Source: Hahella sp. HNIBRBA332
Lineage (GTDB): Bacteria; Pseudomonadota; Gammaproteobacteria; Pseudomonadales; Oleiphilaceae
DNA length: 64,000 nt
Reading direction: 5' to 3'
Assembly (NCBI RefSeq): GCF_030719035.1
Contig: NZ_CP132203.1
Location: 6,032,501 to 6,096,500 of the forward strand
The translations under genes were made by a program, and so were the position numbers. Numbering within the stretch: the stretch's first letter is position 1; the number at the start of each line of letters is the position of its first letter. Of the stretch, positions 44,380 through 52,442 are shown piece after piece. The notes beneath the pieces are model-generated. The model searched no databases, was not told the origin of the DNA, and saw nothing but the letters and a program-made list of their open reading frames with translations.

Positions 44380-45363
44380 ATGAGAGGTCATTACGTTGCA
44401 GCGTTGATCGACTTGTTAGTGGAGCGAGGCGTTGATCGCGCGGAATTTCTACAGGATTGCCAGTTACAGGAAGACGAACTCAATGCGGACACCCTGATTG
44501 ATCAACGCCGATTAGAGCGGGTGACACGCTTGGCGGCGGAGCGGGTGCAAGAGACCGGTATTGGCCTGCTGGTAGGGCGACGCCTGAACATCAATACGCA
44601 TGGCGCGCTGGGTTACGCCGCCATGGCCAGCGCCAGCTATGAACAGGCGTTGCAGCTACTGGTGAAGTTCTACACAGTGCAGGCGCCCAAGGCGCACTTT
44701 GAGCTGCGGGAGCGGAGCGACGTATACGAACTCGTTTGCGAATCCAGTTTCATCCTGCCGGAACGGCCCTGGGTGACCACGGAATTTCTGATTAGCAGCA
44801 TCTACACCTCCACGGAATTCCTCCTGAGCGGACGCATGCAGGGCGTGGAAATCCACCTCCGTTACGCCGAGCCACCTCATGTGGCCTTGTATCGAGAGAT
44901 GTTTCAGGCGCCGGTGCGGTTTCAGCAGGCGTTTACCGGCATCCTCATTCCCTTCTCCGTGGCGCGGCAGCCGCTGCCTTCGGCGGACCCCTTGGCGGCG
45001 AGCCTGTTCACCAAACGCTGTGAGTCCATCCAGCATGACGACCGGGACGAACAACTGCCGCGACGGGTGAAGGAAATGCTGTACGCCGGCGCAGGAGAAT
45101 TCCCCAGTCAGACCGAACTCGCCTCGCGATTGCACATGAGTGTGAGCACCTTGCACCGTAAGCTGGCGGAGCAGGGCGCTACTTACAAAGCGTTGCTGGC
45201 GGAAGTGAAAAAAGAACTGGCGCTACAGCACTTGCGGGACAGCCGTCTCACCGTGGATGAAATCGCGCAGTTACTGGGCTTCAGCGACGCTTCCAATTTC
45301 CGCCGCGCCTTCGTCGGCTGGACCGGCGAGACGCCCAGTGAATTTCGCAAACGATGCTTGTAG
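44380..45363 (+). CDS. AraC-family transcriptional regulator (OruR-like)
   Basis: A 327-residue regulator with an N-terminal arabinose-binding-like effector domain (about 15-205; GLLVGRRLNINTHGALGYAAMAS) and a C-terminal double helix-turn-helix (about 230-327; PSQTELASRLHMSVSTLHRKL and LTVDEIAQLLGFSDASNFRRAF). It matches the OruR/ArgR-like branch that often controls fatty-acid or amino-acid catabolism. The divergent metal-dependent hydrolase gene is the likely target. Confidence 0.87.
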   Translation: MRGHYVAALIDLLVERGVDRAEFLQDCQLQEDELNADTLIDQRRLERVTRLAAERVQETGIGLLVGRRLNINTHGALGYAAMASASYEQALQLLVKFYTVQAPKAHFELRERSDVYELVCESSFILPERPWVTTEFLISSIYTSTEFLLSGRMQGVEIHLRYAEPPHVALYREMFQAPVRFQQAFTGILIPFSVARQPLPSADPLAASLFTKRCESIQHDDRDEQLPRRVKEMLYAGAGEFPSQTELASRLHMSVSTLHRKLAEQGATYKALLAEVKKELALQHLRDSRLTVDEIAQLLGFSDASNFRRAFVGWTGETPSEFRKRCL

Positions 45364-45435
45364 GCGCTTGTTATTACTGGCATGTTATTGGCGTACAAGA
45401 ACGGCATTGTCCATTCACCAATAAGGAATGTTGTT

Positions 45436-47208
45436 ATGCTAAGCGAAACAAAAAAAATAACTGACGCTCGCCTTTTTGGCTTCAAGTCTCTCGTATCCAT
45501 CCTCTCGAAACCTTTCCTGCTCACCCTGACCCTGACGGTTGCGGCGCCGACCAACGCTGAATTCATTCTGGAAGGAGACCGGAGCGTTCCCACGGAAGCG
45601 CATCATGGCATGGTGGCCACCAGCCATACTCTGGCGACGGAAGAAGCATTGAAGGTGTTGAAAAACGGCGGCAACGCCATTGACGCTGCAGTCACCGCCG
45701 CCTTCGCCCTGGCGGTGACGCAGCCCCGTTCCGGCAATATTGGCGGCGGCGGCTTCATGCTGATCTCCTCGGAAAGCCGTAATGAAGTGATCGCTATCGA
45801 TTACCGGGAAAAAGCGCCGGCGGCCGCGTCCCGGGATATGTATCTGAACAAGGACGGCGAGGCGGATAGCAATCTGAGTCGCTTCTCCCACAAAGCGGCG
45901 GGCGTGCCCGGCACTGTGGCGGGATTGGCGCTGGCGCTGGAGAAGTACGGCACGATTTCCCTGCAAGAGGCCCTGGCCCCGGCCATCCGGCTGGCGGATG
46001 AAGGCTTTATTGTCACGCCCCGCTTCAGCCATGGCGTCAAAGACAGCGCCGAAAGACTGCGTAAATGGGACTCTTCCCGCAAAGTGTTTTTCAAACAGGA
46101 CGGCTCTTTCTATGAACCCGGCGACCGCTTTATCCAGAAAGATCTGGCGGCGACCCTGAAACGCATTTCCGAGCAAGGGATTAAAGGATTCTATGAGGGT
46201 GAAACCGCCAAGCTGATCGTGGAGGAAATGAAGCGCGGCGGCGGACTGATTACGCTGGAAGACCTGAAGAGCTATCAGCCAGTCATTCGCGAGCCCGTTC
46301 ATGGGACTTACCGGGGCTTTGATATCTATTCCATGAGTCCGCCCAGCTCCGGCGGCATTCATGTGATTCAGATTCTGAACATTCTGGAAGGCTATCCCAT
46401 CGGCTATCTTGGGCATAACTCCGCACAAACGATTCACCTGATGTCAGAAGCCATGAAGCGGGCTTATGCGGACCGCTCCAAGTACCTGGGCGATCCCGAT
46501 TTTGTGGACGTGCCGCAGAAAGGGTTGATGTCCAAAGACTACGCGGCGAAGCAGCGTAAGGACATTCCCATGAATCGCGCCACGCCCAGCGCCACGCTGG
46601 CGCCGGACAACCCCTTGCCTTATGAAAGCAATGAGACCACGCACTTCTCCGTCGCCGACAACAAGGGCAATGCGGTGTCCACGACATACACCATTAACTT
46701 CAGCTACGGGTCGCACATTGTGGTCGATGGCGCCGGCTTTCTGTTGAACAACGAAATGGACGACTTCAGCGCTAAACCGGGCGTGCCCAACGCTTATGGC
46801 TTATTGGGCGGCGAGGCTAACAAGATTGAAGGCAATAAGCGCATGCTCAGCTCCATGTCGCCCACGATTGTGAAAAACAAAGGCAAGAACTTTCTGATTA
46901 CCGGCAGCCCTGGCGGTTCTCGCATCATCACTACGACCTTGCAGGTGATCATGAATGTCATCGACCATCGCCTGAATATTCAGGCTGCGGTGAACGCGCC
47001 TCGTATTCACCATCAGTGGTCGCCGGATGAGATTCGCGTGGAGGAAGGCCTCAGTCCCGATACCGTCAAGTTGTTGGAAGGAATGGGGCACGCGGTGAAC
47101 CAGAAGGCGGCCATGGGCGCCAGCCAAAGTATTCTCATCGATGAAAACGGCGTGTTTTTTGGCGCCGCCGACCCTCGTCGCAGTACGTCCTCCGCCATGG
47201 GTTTTTGA
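45436..47208 (+). CDS. ggt: Gamma-glutamyltransferase precursor
   Basis: A 590-residue periplasmic enzyme starting at the ATG at 45436 (AAGGAA upstream), 18 codons after the first possible ATG. A signal peptide covers about 1-36. The proenzyme cleaves itself before the nucleophile Thr401 in ETTHFSVADNKG to give large and small subunits. Other signatures are GGNAIDAAVTAAFALAVT, RSGNIGGGGFMLI and TGSPGGSRIITT. It hydrolyses glutathione or transfers its gamma-glutamyl group to amino acids. Length is normal for the family. Single gene. Confidence 0.92.
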   Translation: MLSETKKITDARLFGFKSLVSILSKPFLLTLTLTVAAPTNAEFILEGDRSVPTEAHHGMVATSHTLATEEALKVLKNGGNAIDAAVTAAFALAVTQPRSGNIGGGGFMLISSESRNEVIAIDYREKAPAAASRDMYLNKDGEADSNLSRFSHKAAGVPGTVAGLALALEKYGTISLQEALAPAIRLADEGFIVTPRFSHGVKDSAERLRKWDSSRKVFFKQDGSFYEPGDRFIQKDLAATLKRISEQGIKGFYEGETAKLIVEEMKRGGGLITLEDLKSYQPVIREPVHGTYRGFDIYSMSPPSSGGIHVIQILNILEGYPIGYLGHNSAQTIHLMSEAMKRAYADRSKYLGDPDFVDVPQKGLMSKDYAAKQRKDIPMNRATPSATLAPDNPLPYESNETTHFSVADNKGNAVSTTYTINFSYGSHIVVDGAGFLLNNEMDDFSAKPGVPNAYGLLGGEANKIEGNKRMLSSMSPTIVKNKGKNFLITGSPGGSRIITTTLQVIMNVIDHRLNIQAAVNAPRIHHQWSPDEIRVEEGLSPDTVKLLEGMGHAVNQKAAMGASQSILIDENGVFFGAADPRRSTSSAMGF

Positions 47209-47266
47209 CCCTTCGGGCTTTTAAACTATCCTTACATCCTAGTACTATGCGCCGCTTTTTCTTAAC

Positions 47267-47286
47267 GGAGAAGCGGACGCTTCTCC
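47267..47286 (+). terminator. Inverted repeat after ggt, possible terminator
   Basis: A perfect 8-bp stem GGAGAAGC/GCTTCTCC with loop GGAC lies 58 bases after the ggt stop. The following sequence is only moderately T-rich, so intrinsic termination is not certain. Confidence 0.4.
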
Positions 47287-47386
47287 TATCTCAGTTTTGA
47301 CCACCACGTCGTAGAACGAACTCAGGATGGTCGTATAATAGCGTAGTATCAATCACTTAGCGGCTGTAAGGCTGACAGGAATAGTC

Positions 47387-49006
47387 GTGTCTGAATTAAA
47401 ATTCGATGTTGTTTTATTGGGGCAGTGCCAACAGGGCATGAACCCAGATGATGTAATAAACAAACTGGCCGCCTTGTTCAGGACGGATGTGGACAAGGTG
47501 GAAAAAATGATGGTGAAGAGCCGTCATGTGATCAAGAAAAATGTCGATGGCGCTACCGCCAAAAAATATAAAACGGCGATAGAACAAGCCGGCGGCGTAT
47601 GTGAAGTGGTCAAGAGCGCGGCGGCGCCAGTGAAGAAAGAACCTCCTATACGCGCAGCCCAGCCTGCGCCAAAGCCCAGCGCCCCCAAACCCGCTGCGGC
47701 GCAAAAGACGGCTACCAATGCCGCCGTGAATAACGCCTACCGCGCGCCTGTGGCGCCGGTGGTAAGAGATCAAATCGTATATTGCCGTCAGTGCGGCGCA
47801 CATATCTCCGCCACCTTGACGGAGTGTCCTCATTGTCACGCCAAACAATCCCCCACCAGCGCCAAGAGCAAAGTGACGGCGGGGCTGCTGGCGTTTTTCC
47901 TGGGCGGACTGGGCGTGCACCGGTTCTATCTGGGTCAATGGTGGGGCATTTTCTATCTGTTGTTCTGGTTTACGATGATTCCCAGTGTGGTCTCATTGAT
48001 TGAGGCGATCGTCTTCTTCGCGTCATCGGAAGACAAATGGCAGGAAAAATACGGTCAGGTGCGCGGCGGCGGAGGCCTAATGGTTGTCGCGGCGATTGGG
48101 GGGCTGTTTGTTTTGGTCGCCTTTACCGGCATCCTGGCGGCGATTGCGATTCCCGCCTATCAAGACTATGTGACGCGATCTCAAGTCCAGACCTCCATGC
48201 CGTTTGTGAAGGAAAACCAGGATAAAGTCAGCGCGTTTATCCAGCGCACGGGCTTCTATCCCAACCAGAACCTGGATGCAGGGTTGCCTGAGGATCTGCG
48301 TGATAAAGTCGCCAGTATTCAACTGCAACAAAACGCCCGCATGGTCGTGACCTACGACATCAAGAGCCTGCGCGAAAATAACACCATTGACTGGACTCCC
48401 GCAGAAAAGAACGGCCAGATTGAATGGTCCTGTATGGAAGGCTCCATGCCTGACCAATACCGCCCGGCTGTGTGCCGGGGCGGAAGCCACAGCAGCAGCG
48501 GAGACCAGCGCGTCTCCGCCGCATCAGCCAAATTGGACAATGTGCTGCGCAGCGCTGACGGACGTTTGTCCCTCAGCGTGCCCGGACGCTGGAAGAAAAT
48601 GGATGATCTGAATGAAGAAGCGTCCCTGGGGGCCGGCAATTTGTTCGATGACGCCTATGCGCTGATCCTGGAAGAGTCGCGCGCGGACTTTGAGGACGGC
48701 TATACGCTGACAGACTACTCAGAACTGATCGTGTCGTTGATGCAGGAATCATTGGTGAATCACCGCACGCTGGGCGAGTGGCGGCCGCTGGTAGTCAACG
48801 GCCTGCCGGCGCGTCAAGTGGCGCTGACGGGGTCCGTCGATGGCGTCAAAGTGACTTACCTGATCACCACCGTCATGGGCGAAGAGAACTTCTATCAAGT
48901 GTTGGGCTGGACGCTGGCGTCCCGCTACGACAACAAAAGTGAGCAGTTGCAGGCGGTGGCCGCCAGTTTTAAAGAACGCCAGAATAGCGGCCCGGTGGCC
49001 AAGTAA
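47387..49006 (+). CDS. Multidomain membrane protein: zinc ribbon, TM2 and pilin-like helix
   Basis: A 539-residue protein from a GTG at 47387 (AGGA upstream). Domains: residues 1-75, an L7/L12-like alpha/beta module (VIKKNVDGATAKKYKTAIEQ); a Pro/Ala linker; a zinc ribbon (Cys133, Cys136, Cys147, Cys150); a TM2 domain (about 163-212; FFLGGLGVHRFYLGQWW); a type IV pilin-like helix (about 240-268; GILAAIAIPAYQDYVTRSQV) without a prepilin cleavage site; a globular pilin-like part with two Cys (about 270-365); and a C-terminal stress-type domain (about 380-535; LRSADGRLSLSVPGRW). It probably sits in the inner membrane with a periplasmic C-terminus. Role unknown. Confidence 0.72.
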   Translation: MSELKFDVVLLGQCQQGMNPDDVINKLAALFRTDVDKVEKMMVKSRHVIKKNVDGATAKKYKTAIEQAGGVCEVVKSAAAPVKKEPPIRAAQPAPKPSAPKPAAAQKTATNAAVNNAYRAPVAPVVRDQIVYCRQCGAHISATLTECPHCHAKQSPTSAKSKVTAGLLAFFLGGLGVHRFYLGQWWGIFYLLFWFTMIPSVVSLIEAIVFFASSEDKWQEKYGQVRGGGGLMVVAAIGGLFVLVAFTGILAAIAIPAYQDYVTRSQVQTSMPFVKENQDKVSAFIQRTGFYPNQNLDAGLPEDLRDKVASIQLQQNARMVVTYDIKSLRENNTIDWTPAEKNGQIEWSCMEGSMPDQYRPAVCRGGSHSSSGDQRVSAASAKLDNVLRSADGRLSLSVPGRWKKMDDLNEEASLGAGNLFDDAYALILEESRADFEDGYTLTDYSELIVSLMQESLVNHRTLGEWRPLVVNGLPARQVALTGSVDGVKVTYLITTVMGEENFYQVLGWTLASRYDNKSEQLQAVAASFKERQNSGPVAK

Positions 49007-49014
49007 CCGTCAGT

Positions 49015-49566
49015 CTAGATGCGTATCAGCGTTGCGCACAATGACCGCGCCGCGCCGGCATAGTCAGCGTCGCCAAAACACTGGGCGCGAATAATAGCGC
49101 CGTCGATCAGCATTCCAATTTGCCGCGCCAGGTCTGCATCCTCCACGCCCGCTTCCCGTAGCCATTGGGCGACCTTTTCATCCATATCCTGCTTATGTCG
49201 CCGCGCCAGCTCCCGTTCCGGCTCCTGAGCGTCATAGATTTCCGCCGTCACATTCAAAAACGCGCAGCCGCGAAACTCGGGATCGTCGAACCATTCCCGT
49301 AAGGCGTCGAAGATGCCCAGCACCCGCTCTTTGCCCGGCGGGTTGAGTGCTTCCACTCTGTCGGTGAACCATTGCATCCAGCGTTGGTGGCGCTCCTGCA
49401 ATGCATCCATCACCACATCCTGTTTGCTGGGAAAATGCTTGTAGAAGGTGCGTTTGGCCACCTCTGATTCCTGAATCACCTGATCCACCTGAGTGGCGCG
49501 AAGTCCTTGCCGATAAAACAGACGGTAGGCGCTCTCAATAATTTTTTCTCGTGCTGAAACTTTCAT
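49015..49566 (-). CDS. TetR-family transcriptional repressor
   Basis: A 183-residue regulator starting at the ATG at 49566. The N-terminal helix-turn-helix is KIIESAYRLFYRQGLRATQV and SEVAKRTFYKHFPSKQDVV; the rest is the ligand-binding helical domain. Three GTAGAC/GTCTAC inverted repeats lie in the 110-base gap between it and the divergent DUF1348 gene, so it most likely represses both genes. Confidence 0.88.
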   Translation of the reverse strand: MKVSAREKIIESAYRLFYRQGLRATQVDQVIQESEVAKRTFYKHFPSKQDVVMDALQERHQRWMQWFTDRVEALNPPGKERVLGIFDALREWFDDPEFRGCAFLNVTAEIYDAQEPERELARRHKQDMDEKVAQWLREAGVEDADLARQIGMLIDGAIIRAQCFGDADYAGAARSLCATLIRI

Positions 49567-49585
49567 AATCAATCACTTAAACAAC

Positions 49586-49607
49586 AAGTAGACGAAATTG
49601 TCTACTT
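49586..49607. promoter_or_regulatory. TetR-type operator 1
   Basis: Inverted repeat AAGTAGAC-n6-GTCTACTT, 8-bp perfect arms, 20 bases upstream of the TetR start codon. Confidence 0.75.
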
Positions 49608-49620
49608 TCTGATTGCAAAG

Positions 49621-49638
49621 GTAGACTGGTTTATCTAC
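49621..49638. promoter_or_regulatory. TetR-type operator 2 (weaker)
   Basis: GTAGAC-n7-TCTAC repeats the core of the flanking sites with shorter arms and a different spacer, midway between them. Confidence 0.45.
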
Positions 49639-49650
49639 TCTCTCCGGCGT

Positions 49651-49672
49651 AAGTAGACAATATAGTCTACTT
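49651..49672. promoter_or_regulatory. TetR-type operator 3
   Basis: AAGTAGAC-n6-GTCTACTT with perfect 8-bp arms, the same arms as operator 1, ending 25 bases before the DUF1348 start. Confidence 0.75.
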
Positions 49673-49697
49673 TTTGATGAAAACAGAGAGGCAATTC

Positions 49698-50138
49698 ATG
49701 TTTATCGAAATAGACGGCAAGCAAATTCCCGTTCCTCCTTTTACCGATGCGTCCGCCCGCGCCAAAGTGAAGATGGCGGAAGACGCCTGGAATACCTGCA
49801 ATCCGGATGTCGTTGCGTTAGGTTACACGGAAGATTCGCAGTGGCGTAATCGCGCTGAATTTTTCCAGGGACGTGAGCGAATACGGGAGTTTTTGACTCG
49901 CAAATGGGAGCGGGAAACCCGGTACAAACTGATGAAGGAATTATGGTGTTATCAGGACAACCGCATTTCCGTGCGTTTTGAGTATGAATGGTATGACGCG
50001 GAAGCGGAGAAATGGATGCGCACTCATGGCAATGAACACTGGGAGTTCAATGCCGAGGGACTGATGTCGCGGCGCGATATGAGCGCCAATGAATACGCCA
50101 TCAACCCCTCAGAGCTGCGTTACGCAGTGGCCGGCTGA
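49698..50138 (+). CDS. DUF1348 family, NTF2-like protein
   Basis: A 146-residue SnoaL/NTF2-fold protein. Start at the ATG at 49698, which has AGAGAGG six bases upstream. Features of DUF1348: VKMAEDAWNTCNPDVVALGY, DSQWRNRAEFFQGRERIREFL, KWERE, and WMRTHGNEHWEFNAEGLM. Reaction unknown. Divergent from the TetR gene and probably derepressed by an unknown effector. Confidence 0.88.
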   Translation: MFIEIDGKQIPVPPFTDASARAKVKMAEDAWNTCNPDVVALGYTEDSQWRNRAEFFQGRERIREFLTRKWERETRYKLMKELWCYQDNRISVRFEYEWYDAEAEKWMRTHGNEHWEFNAEGLMSRRDMSANEYAINPSELRYAVAG

Positions 50139-50141
50139 GAC

Positions 50142-51068
50142 TTACTTCTTCAGCAGACCGATCTGGCGCAGACGCTCAACCAGATAGTCGTGAGACAGAA
50201 TGGGCTCGTCGCGCACTGGATTCTCTTCGGTAACGCACTGCGGCAGAGCGGTCAACCACACGTCCGGATTGGGATGCACGAAGAACGGAATTGAGTAACG
50301 GCTGTGTTTGGACGCTTCGCCTTTGGGATTCACCACACGGTGAGTGGTGGAAGGCAGTACGTGGTTGGTCATGCGTTGCAGCATGTCGCCGACGTTACAG
50401 ATAATGGCGCCTTCGATCATGGAGATCGGCGTCCACTCGCCTTTTTTGCTCAACACTTCCAGACCTTCCTGCTCGGAACCGACCAGCAAGGTGATCAGGT
50501 TGATGTCTTCGTGAGCGGCGGCGCGCACGTTAGGCAGGGAATCATCGTTGATCGGCGGATAGTGCAGGGGACGCAGGATGCTGTTGCCGAAGTTGATTTT
50601 CTCGCGAAAAAAGTTTTCATCTTCGCCCAGGAACAAGGCGAAAGCGGACAACATGCGGTTGGACAGATGGTCCAGGGCCTGATACAGCTCCAGCATGGCG
50701 GACTTGAAGTCCGGCAGTTCTTCCGGCCATACGTTGGGGATCAGTTGCTCGTAAGGCGGTTCGCCTTGTACTTCCCGGCCTACATGCCAGAACTCTTTCA
50801 GGTCGACAACGGCGGCGTCTTTGGCGATTTCTGTGCCGAAAGGGGTATAACCGCGTGCGCCGTAGTTATCCAGGAAGTACTTTTTCTTCACCTCTTCCGG
50901 TAAAGCGAAGAACTTTTCCGCGGCGCGCAGGGCGTTGAAGATAGTTTCTTTAGGTATGCCGTGTCCGGTAATTCCCGCAAAGCCCCATTCTTTATATGCG
51001 GCACCTAGATCGGCCAGAAACGCCTGCCGGTCTGAGTCAAACCGGGAAATATCGAGAGCTGGTATCAT
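50142..51068 (-). CDS. 2-oxoglutarate/Fe(II)-dependent oxygenase, isopenicillin N synthase family
   Basis: A 308-residue enzyme starting at the ATG at 51068, preceded by AAGGG; an extension of 60 codons upstream is not supported. The N-terminal DIOX_N part includes WGFAGITGHGIP. Iron ligands are His186 and Asp188 (AAHEDIN) and His243 (TTHRV); Arg257 and Ser259 (RYS) bind 2-oxoglutarate. Substrate unknown; the family ranges from amino-acid hydroxylation to ethylene formation. Its stop is three bases from that of DUF1348 (convergent). Confidence 0.88.
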   Translation of the reverse strand: MIPALDISRFDSDRQAFLADLGAAYKEWGFAGITGHGIPKETIFNALRAAEKFFALPEEVKKKYFLDNYGARGYTPFGTEIAKDAAVVDLKEFWHVGREVQGEPPYEQLIPNVWPEELPDFKSAMLELYQALDHLSNRMLSAFALFLGEDENFFREKINFGNSILRPLHYPPINDDSLPNVRAAAHEDINLITLLVGSEQEGLEVLSKKGEWTPISMIEGAIICNVGDMLQRMTNHVLPSTTHRVVNPKGEASKHSRYSIPFFVHPNPDVWLTALPQCVTEENPVRDEPILSHDYLVERLRQIGLLKK

Positions 51069-51473
51069 AAAAAAACCCTTCTGTTTAACTGTTATTGTTA
51101 GCGGGAGTGTAATAGAAAACTCGACCATTTGGTTAAGAAATTTAAAACTGCCGCTTAAAATTTGCGATGCGTCAAACCTGGCGCGCAGGAATGCGGTGGC
51201 GGTGAAATCACCCGCGCCATTCGGCCGGGCCGCTGGGTTGACGGACAATTCGGGGGCGCAATTTTAAGCGCCCGCTCGTGGATTTACTAACACTTCTTGG
51301 GCAATAGTCCTTAAGATAACGGCGGCCGTTAAGAATCAAACATCAGGGAGGATTCGGCTGTCGCGATGCGCCATCTCCTCCTTGCTTAATGAGTAATATG
51401 TCGAAGTCGGCGTTCTCCGTCTGTCCGGCCGATAATTTGTCCATCATCCCTGTTCCAGAAGGAAGTGATCTCC
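51069..51473. other. Intergenic region between divergent genes
   Basis: About 405 bases. It holds the promoters of the oxygenase (left) and the DUF4349 lipoprotein (right) and one inverted repeat, GGGCGC/GCGCCC with an 8-base AT loop at 51254-51273. No gene seen. Confidence 0.5.
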
Positions 51474-52268
51474 ATGCAGAAACCGATTGTGCGCCGCTTT
51501 ATGTTGGCGATACTCATGCTGATGCTGGCCGCCTGTAGTCCCGTCGATTATTCGGGACGGATGGAAGGCGATGCGTCATTGCGGGCGGAGTCCGCGCAAC
51601 GTGAATCCAATCCCTACCTGGCTTATGAACACTCTGTTCGCGCGCGTTTGCAGGAAGACAATATCGCCGCCACGCACCAGCAAATCATGGACGCCTGTGC
51701 GGCGGACCGGGAAAATCAGTGCACGCTGCTCGACGCTGATCTGAACCGGGAATACGCTCGCGCCAGTCTGCGCTTACGGATCAAGCCCGCGGGCGTGAAG
51801 CCGATTCTGCAACAATTGGCGCAGGCGGGCGACGTGACGCAGGTGAATACCCATGTGGAGGATCTGGCGGCGGCCATCGTTGATGCGGATAAACAAGTGG
51901 AGATGTTGACCAGTTATCGGGATCGGCTGTTGGAGCTGGAGAAACGTTCCGCCGACAACATTGATTCACTGATCAAAATCGCTTCGCAACTGGCGCAAAC
52001 CCAGGCGGAACTGGAGCAGGCCATGGGCGATAACGCCTATCTGCTGCAGCGGGTGAACATGGATATCCTCAACATCTCCTTCGACGCGGAGCACAATGAG
52101 TCCTTCTGGAATCCTATCAGTCGCTCGCTGTCCTCGTTCTCGGAAGACCTGTCCGAAGCCATCTCGGAAGTTATCACCGCCTTCGCCTACCTGCTGCCGT
52201 GGCTGGTGTTGCTGAGCCTTCTGTTCTTCCCTCTGCGCTTCATTTGGCGCAAGCTGCGCCAGCGTTAA
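51474..52268 (+). CDS. DUF4349-like lipoprotein
   Basis: A 264-residue protein. Start at the ATG at 51474, with AGAAGGAAG about ten bases upstream; a GTG at 51465 is too close to it. A lipobox (LAAC, Cys about 21) ends the signal peptide. The middle (about 95-195) is a long coiled coil (VDADKQVEMLTSYRDRLLEL, LAQTQAELEQAM) and one transmembrane segment lies near the C-terminus (LLPWLVLLSLLFFPLRFI), as in DUF4349. Role unknown; probably spans envelope layers. Confidence 0.78.
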   Translation: MQKPIVRRFMLAILMLMLAACSPVDYSGRMEGDASLRAESAQRESNPYLAYEHSVRARLQEDNIAATHQQIMDACAADRENQCTLLDADLNREYARASLRLRIKPAGVKPILQQLAQAGDVTQVNTHVEDLAAAIVDADKQVEMLTSYRDRLLELEKRSADNIDSLIKIASQLAQTQAELEQAMGDNAYLLQRVNMDILNISFDAEHNESFWNPISRSLSSFSEDLSEAISEVITAFAYLLPWLVLLSLLFFPLRFIWRKLRQR

Positions 52269-52300
52269 CCGGGTGGAGAAATAGCGTCCTTTGCAATTTT

Positions 52301-52324
52301 GGCGCTCTTTATTGCAAGAGCGCC
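52301..52324 (+). terminator. Inverted repeat after the DUF4349 gene, possible terminator
   Basis: A perfect 9-bp stem GGCGCTCTT/AAGAGCGCC with a 6-base loop, 32 bases after the stop codon. No T run follows, so it may act as an mRNA 3' stabiliser rather than an intrinsic terminator. Confidence 0.4.
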
Positions 52325-52379
52325 TACCCCATATCCCCTGTCGGAATACGTCGGCATTTACGCCATTCGGGTGATCGTT

Positions 52380-52394
52380 TGGGAACGATTCCCA
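52380..52394. promoter_or_regulatory. Palindrome before the GH8 gene, candidate operator
   Basis: TGGGAACGATTCCCA, arms TGGGAA/TTCCCA around CGA, overlaps another inverted repeat ATCGTT/AACGAT (52374-52389). It lies 49 bases before the GH8 start. Actinobacterial CelR, a LacI-type repressor of cellulase genes, binds TGGGAGCGCTCCCA, which this resembles. Confidence 0.45.
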
Positions 52395-52442
52395 TCCTAG
52401 ACTCGGGCGACAACCTGAAAAAACGAGTAAAGGAAGCGGACC

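Noticed and set aside
45439..46437. Minus-strand frame of 332 codons opposite ggt
   Set aside because: Antisense to strongly conserved gamma-glutamyltransferase motifs; no ribosome binding site or recognisable fold.
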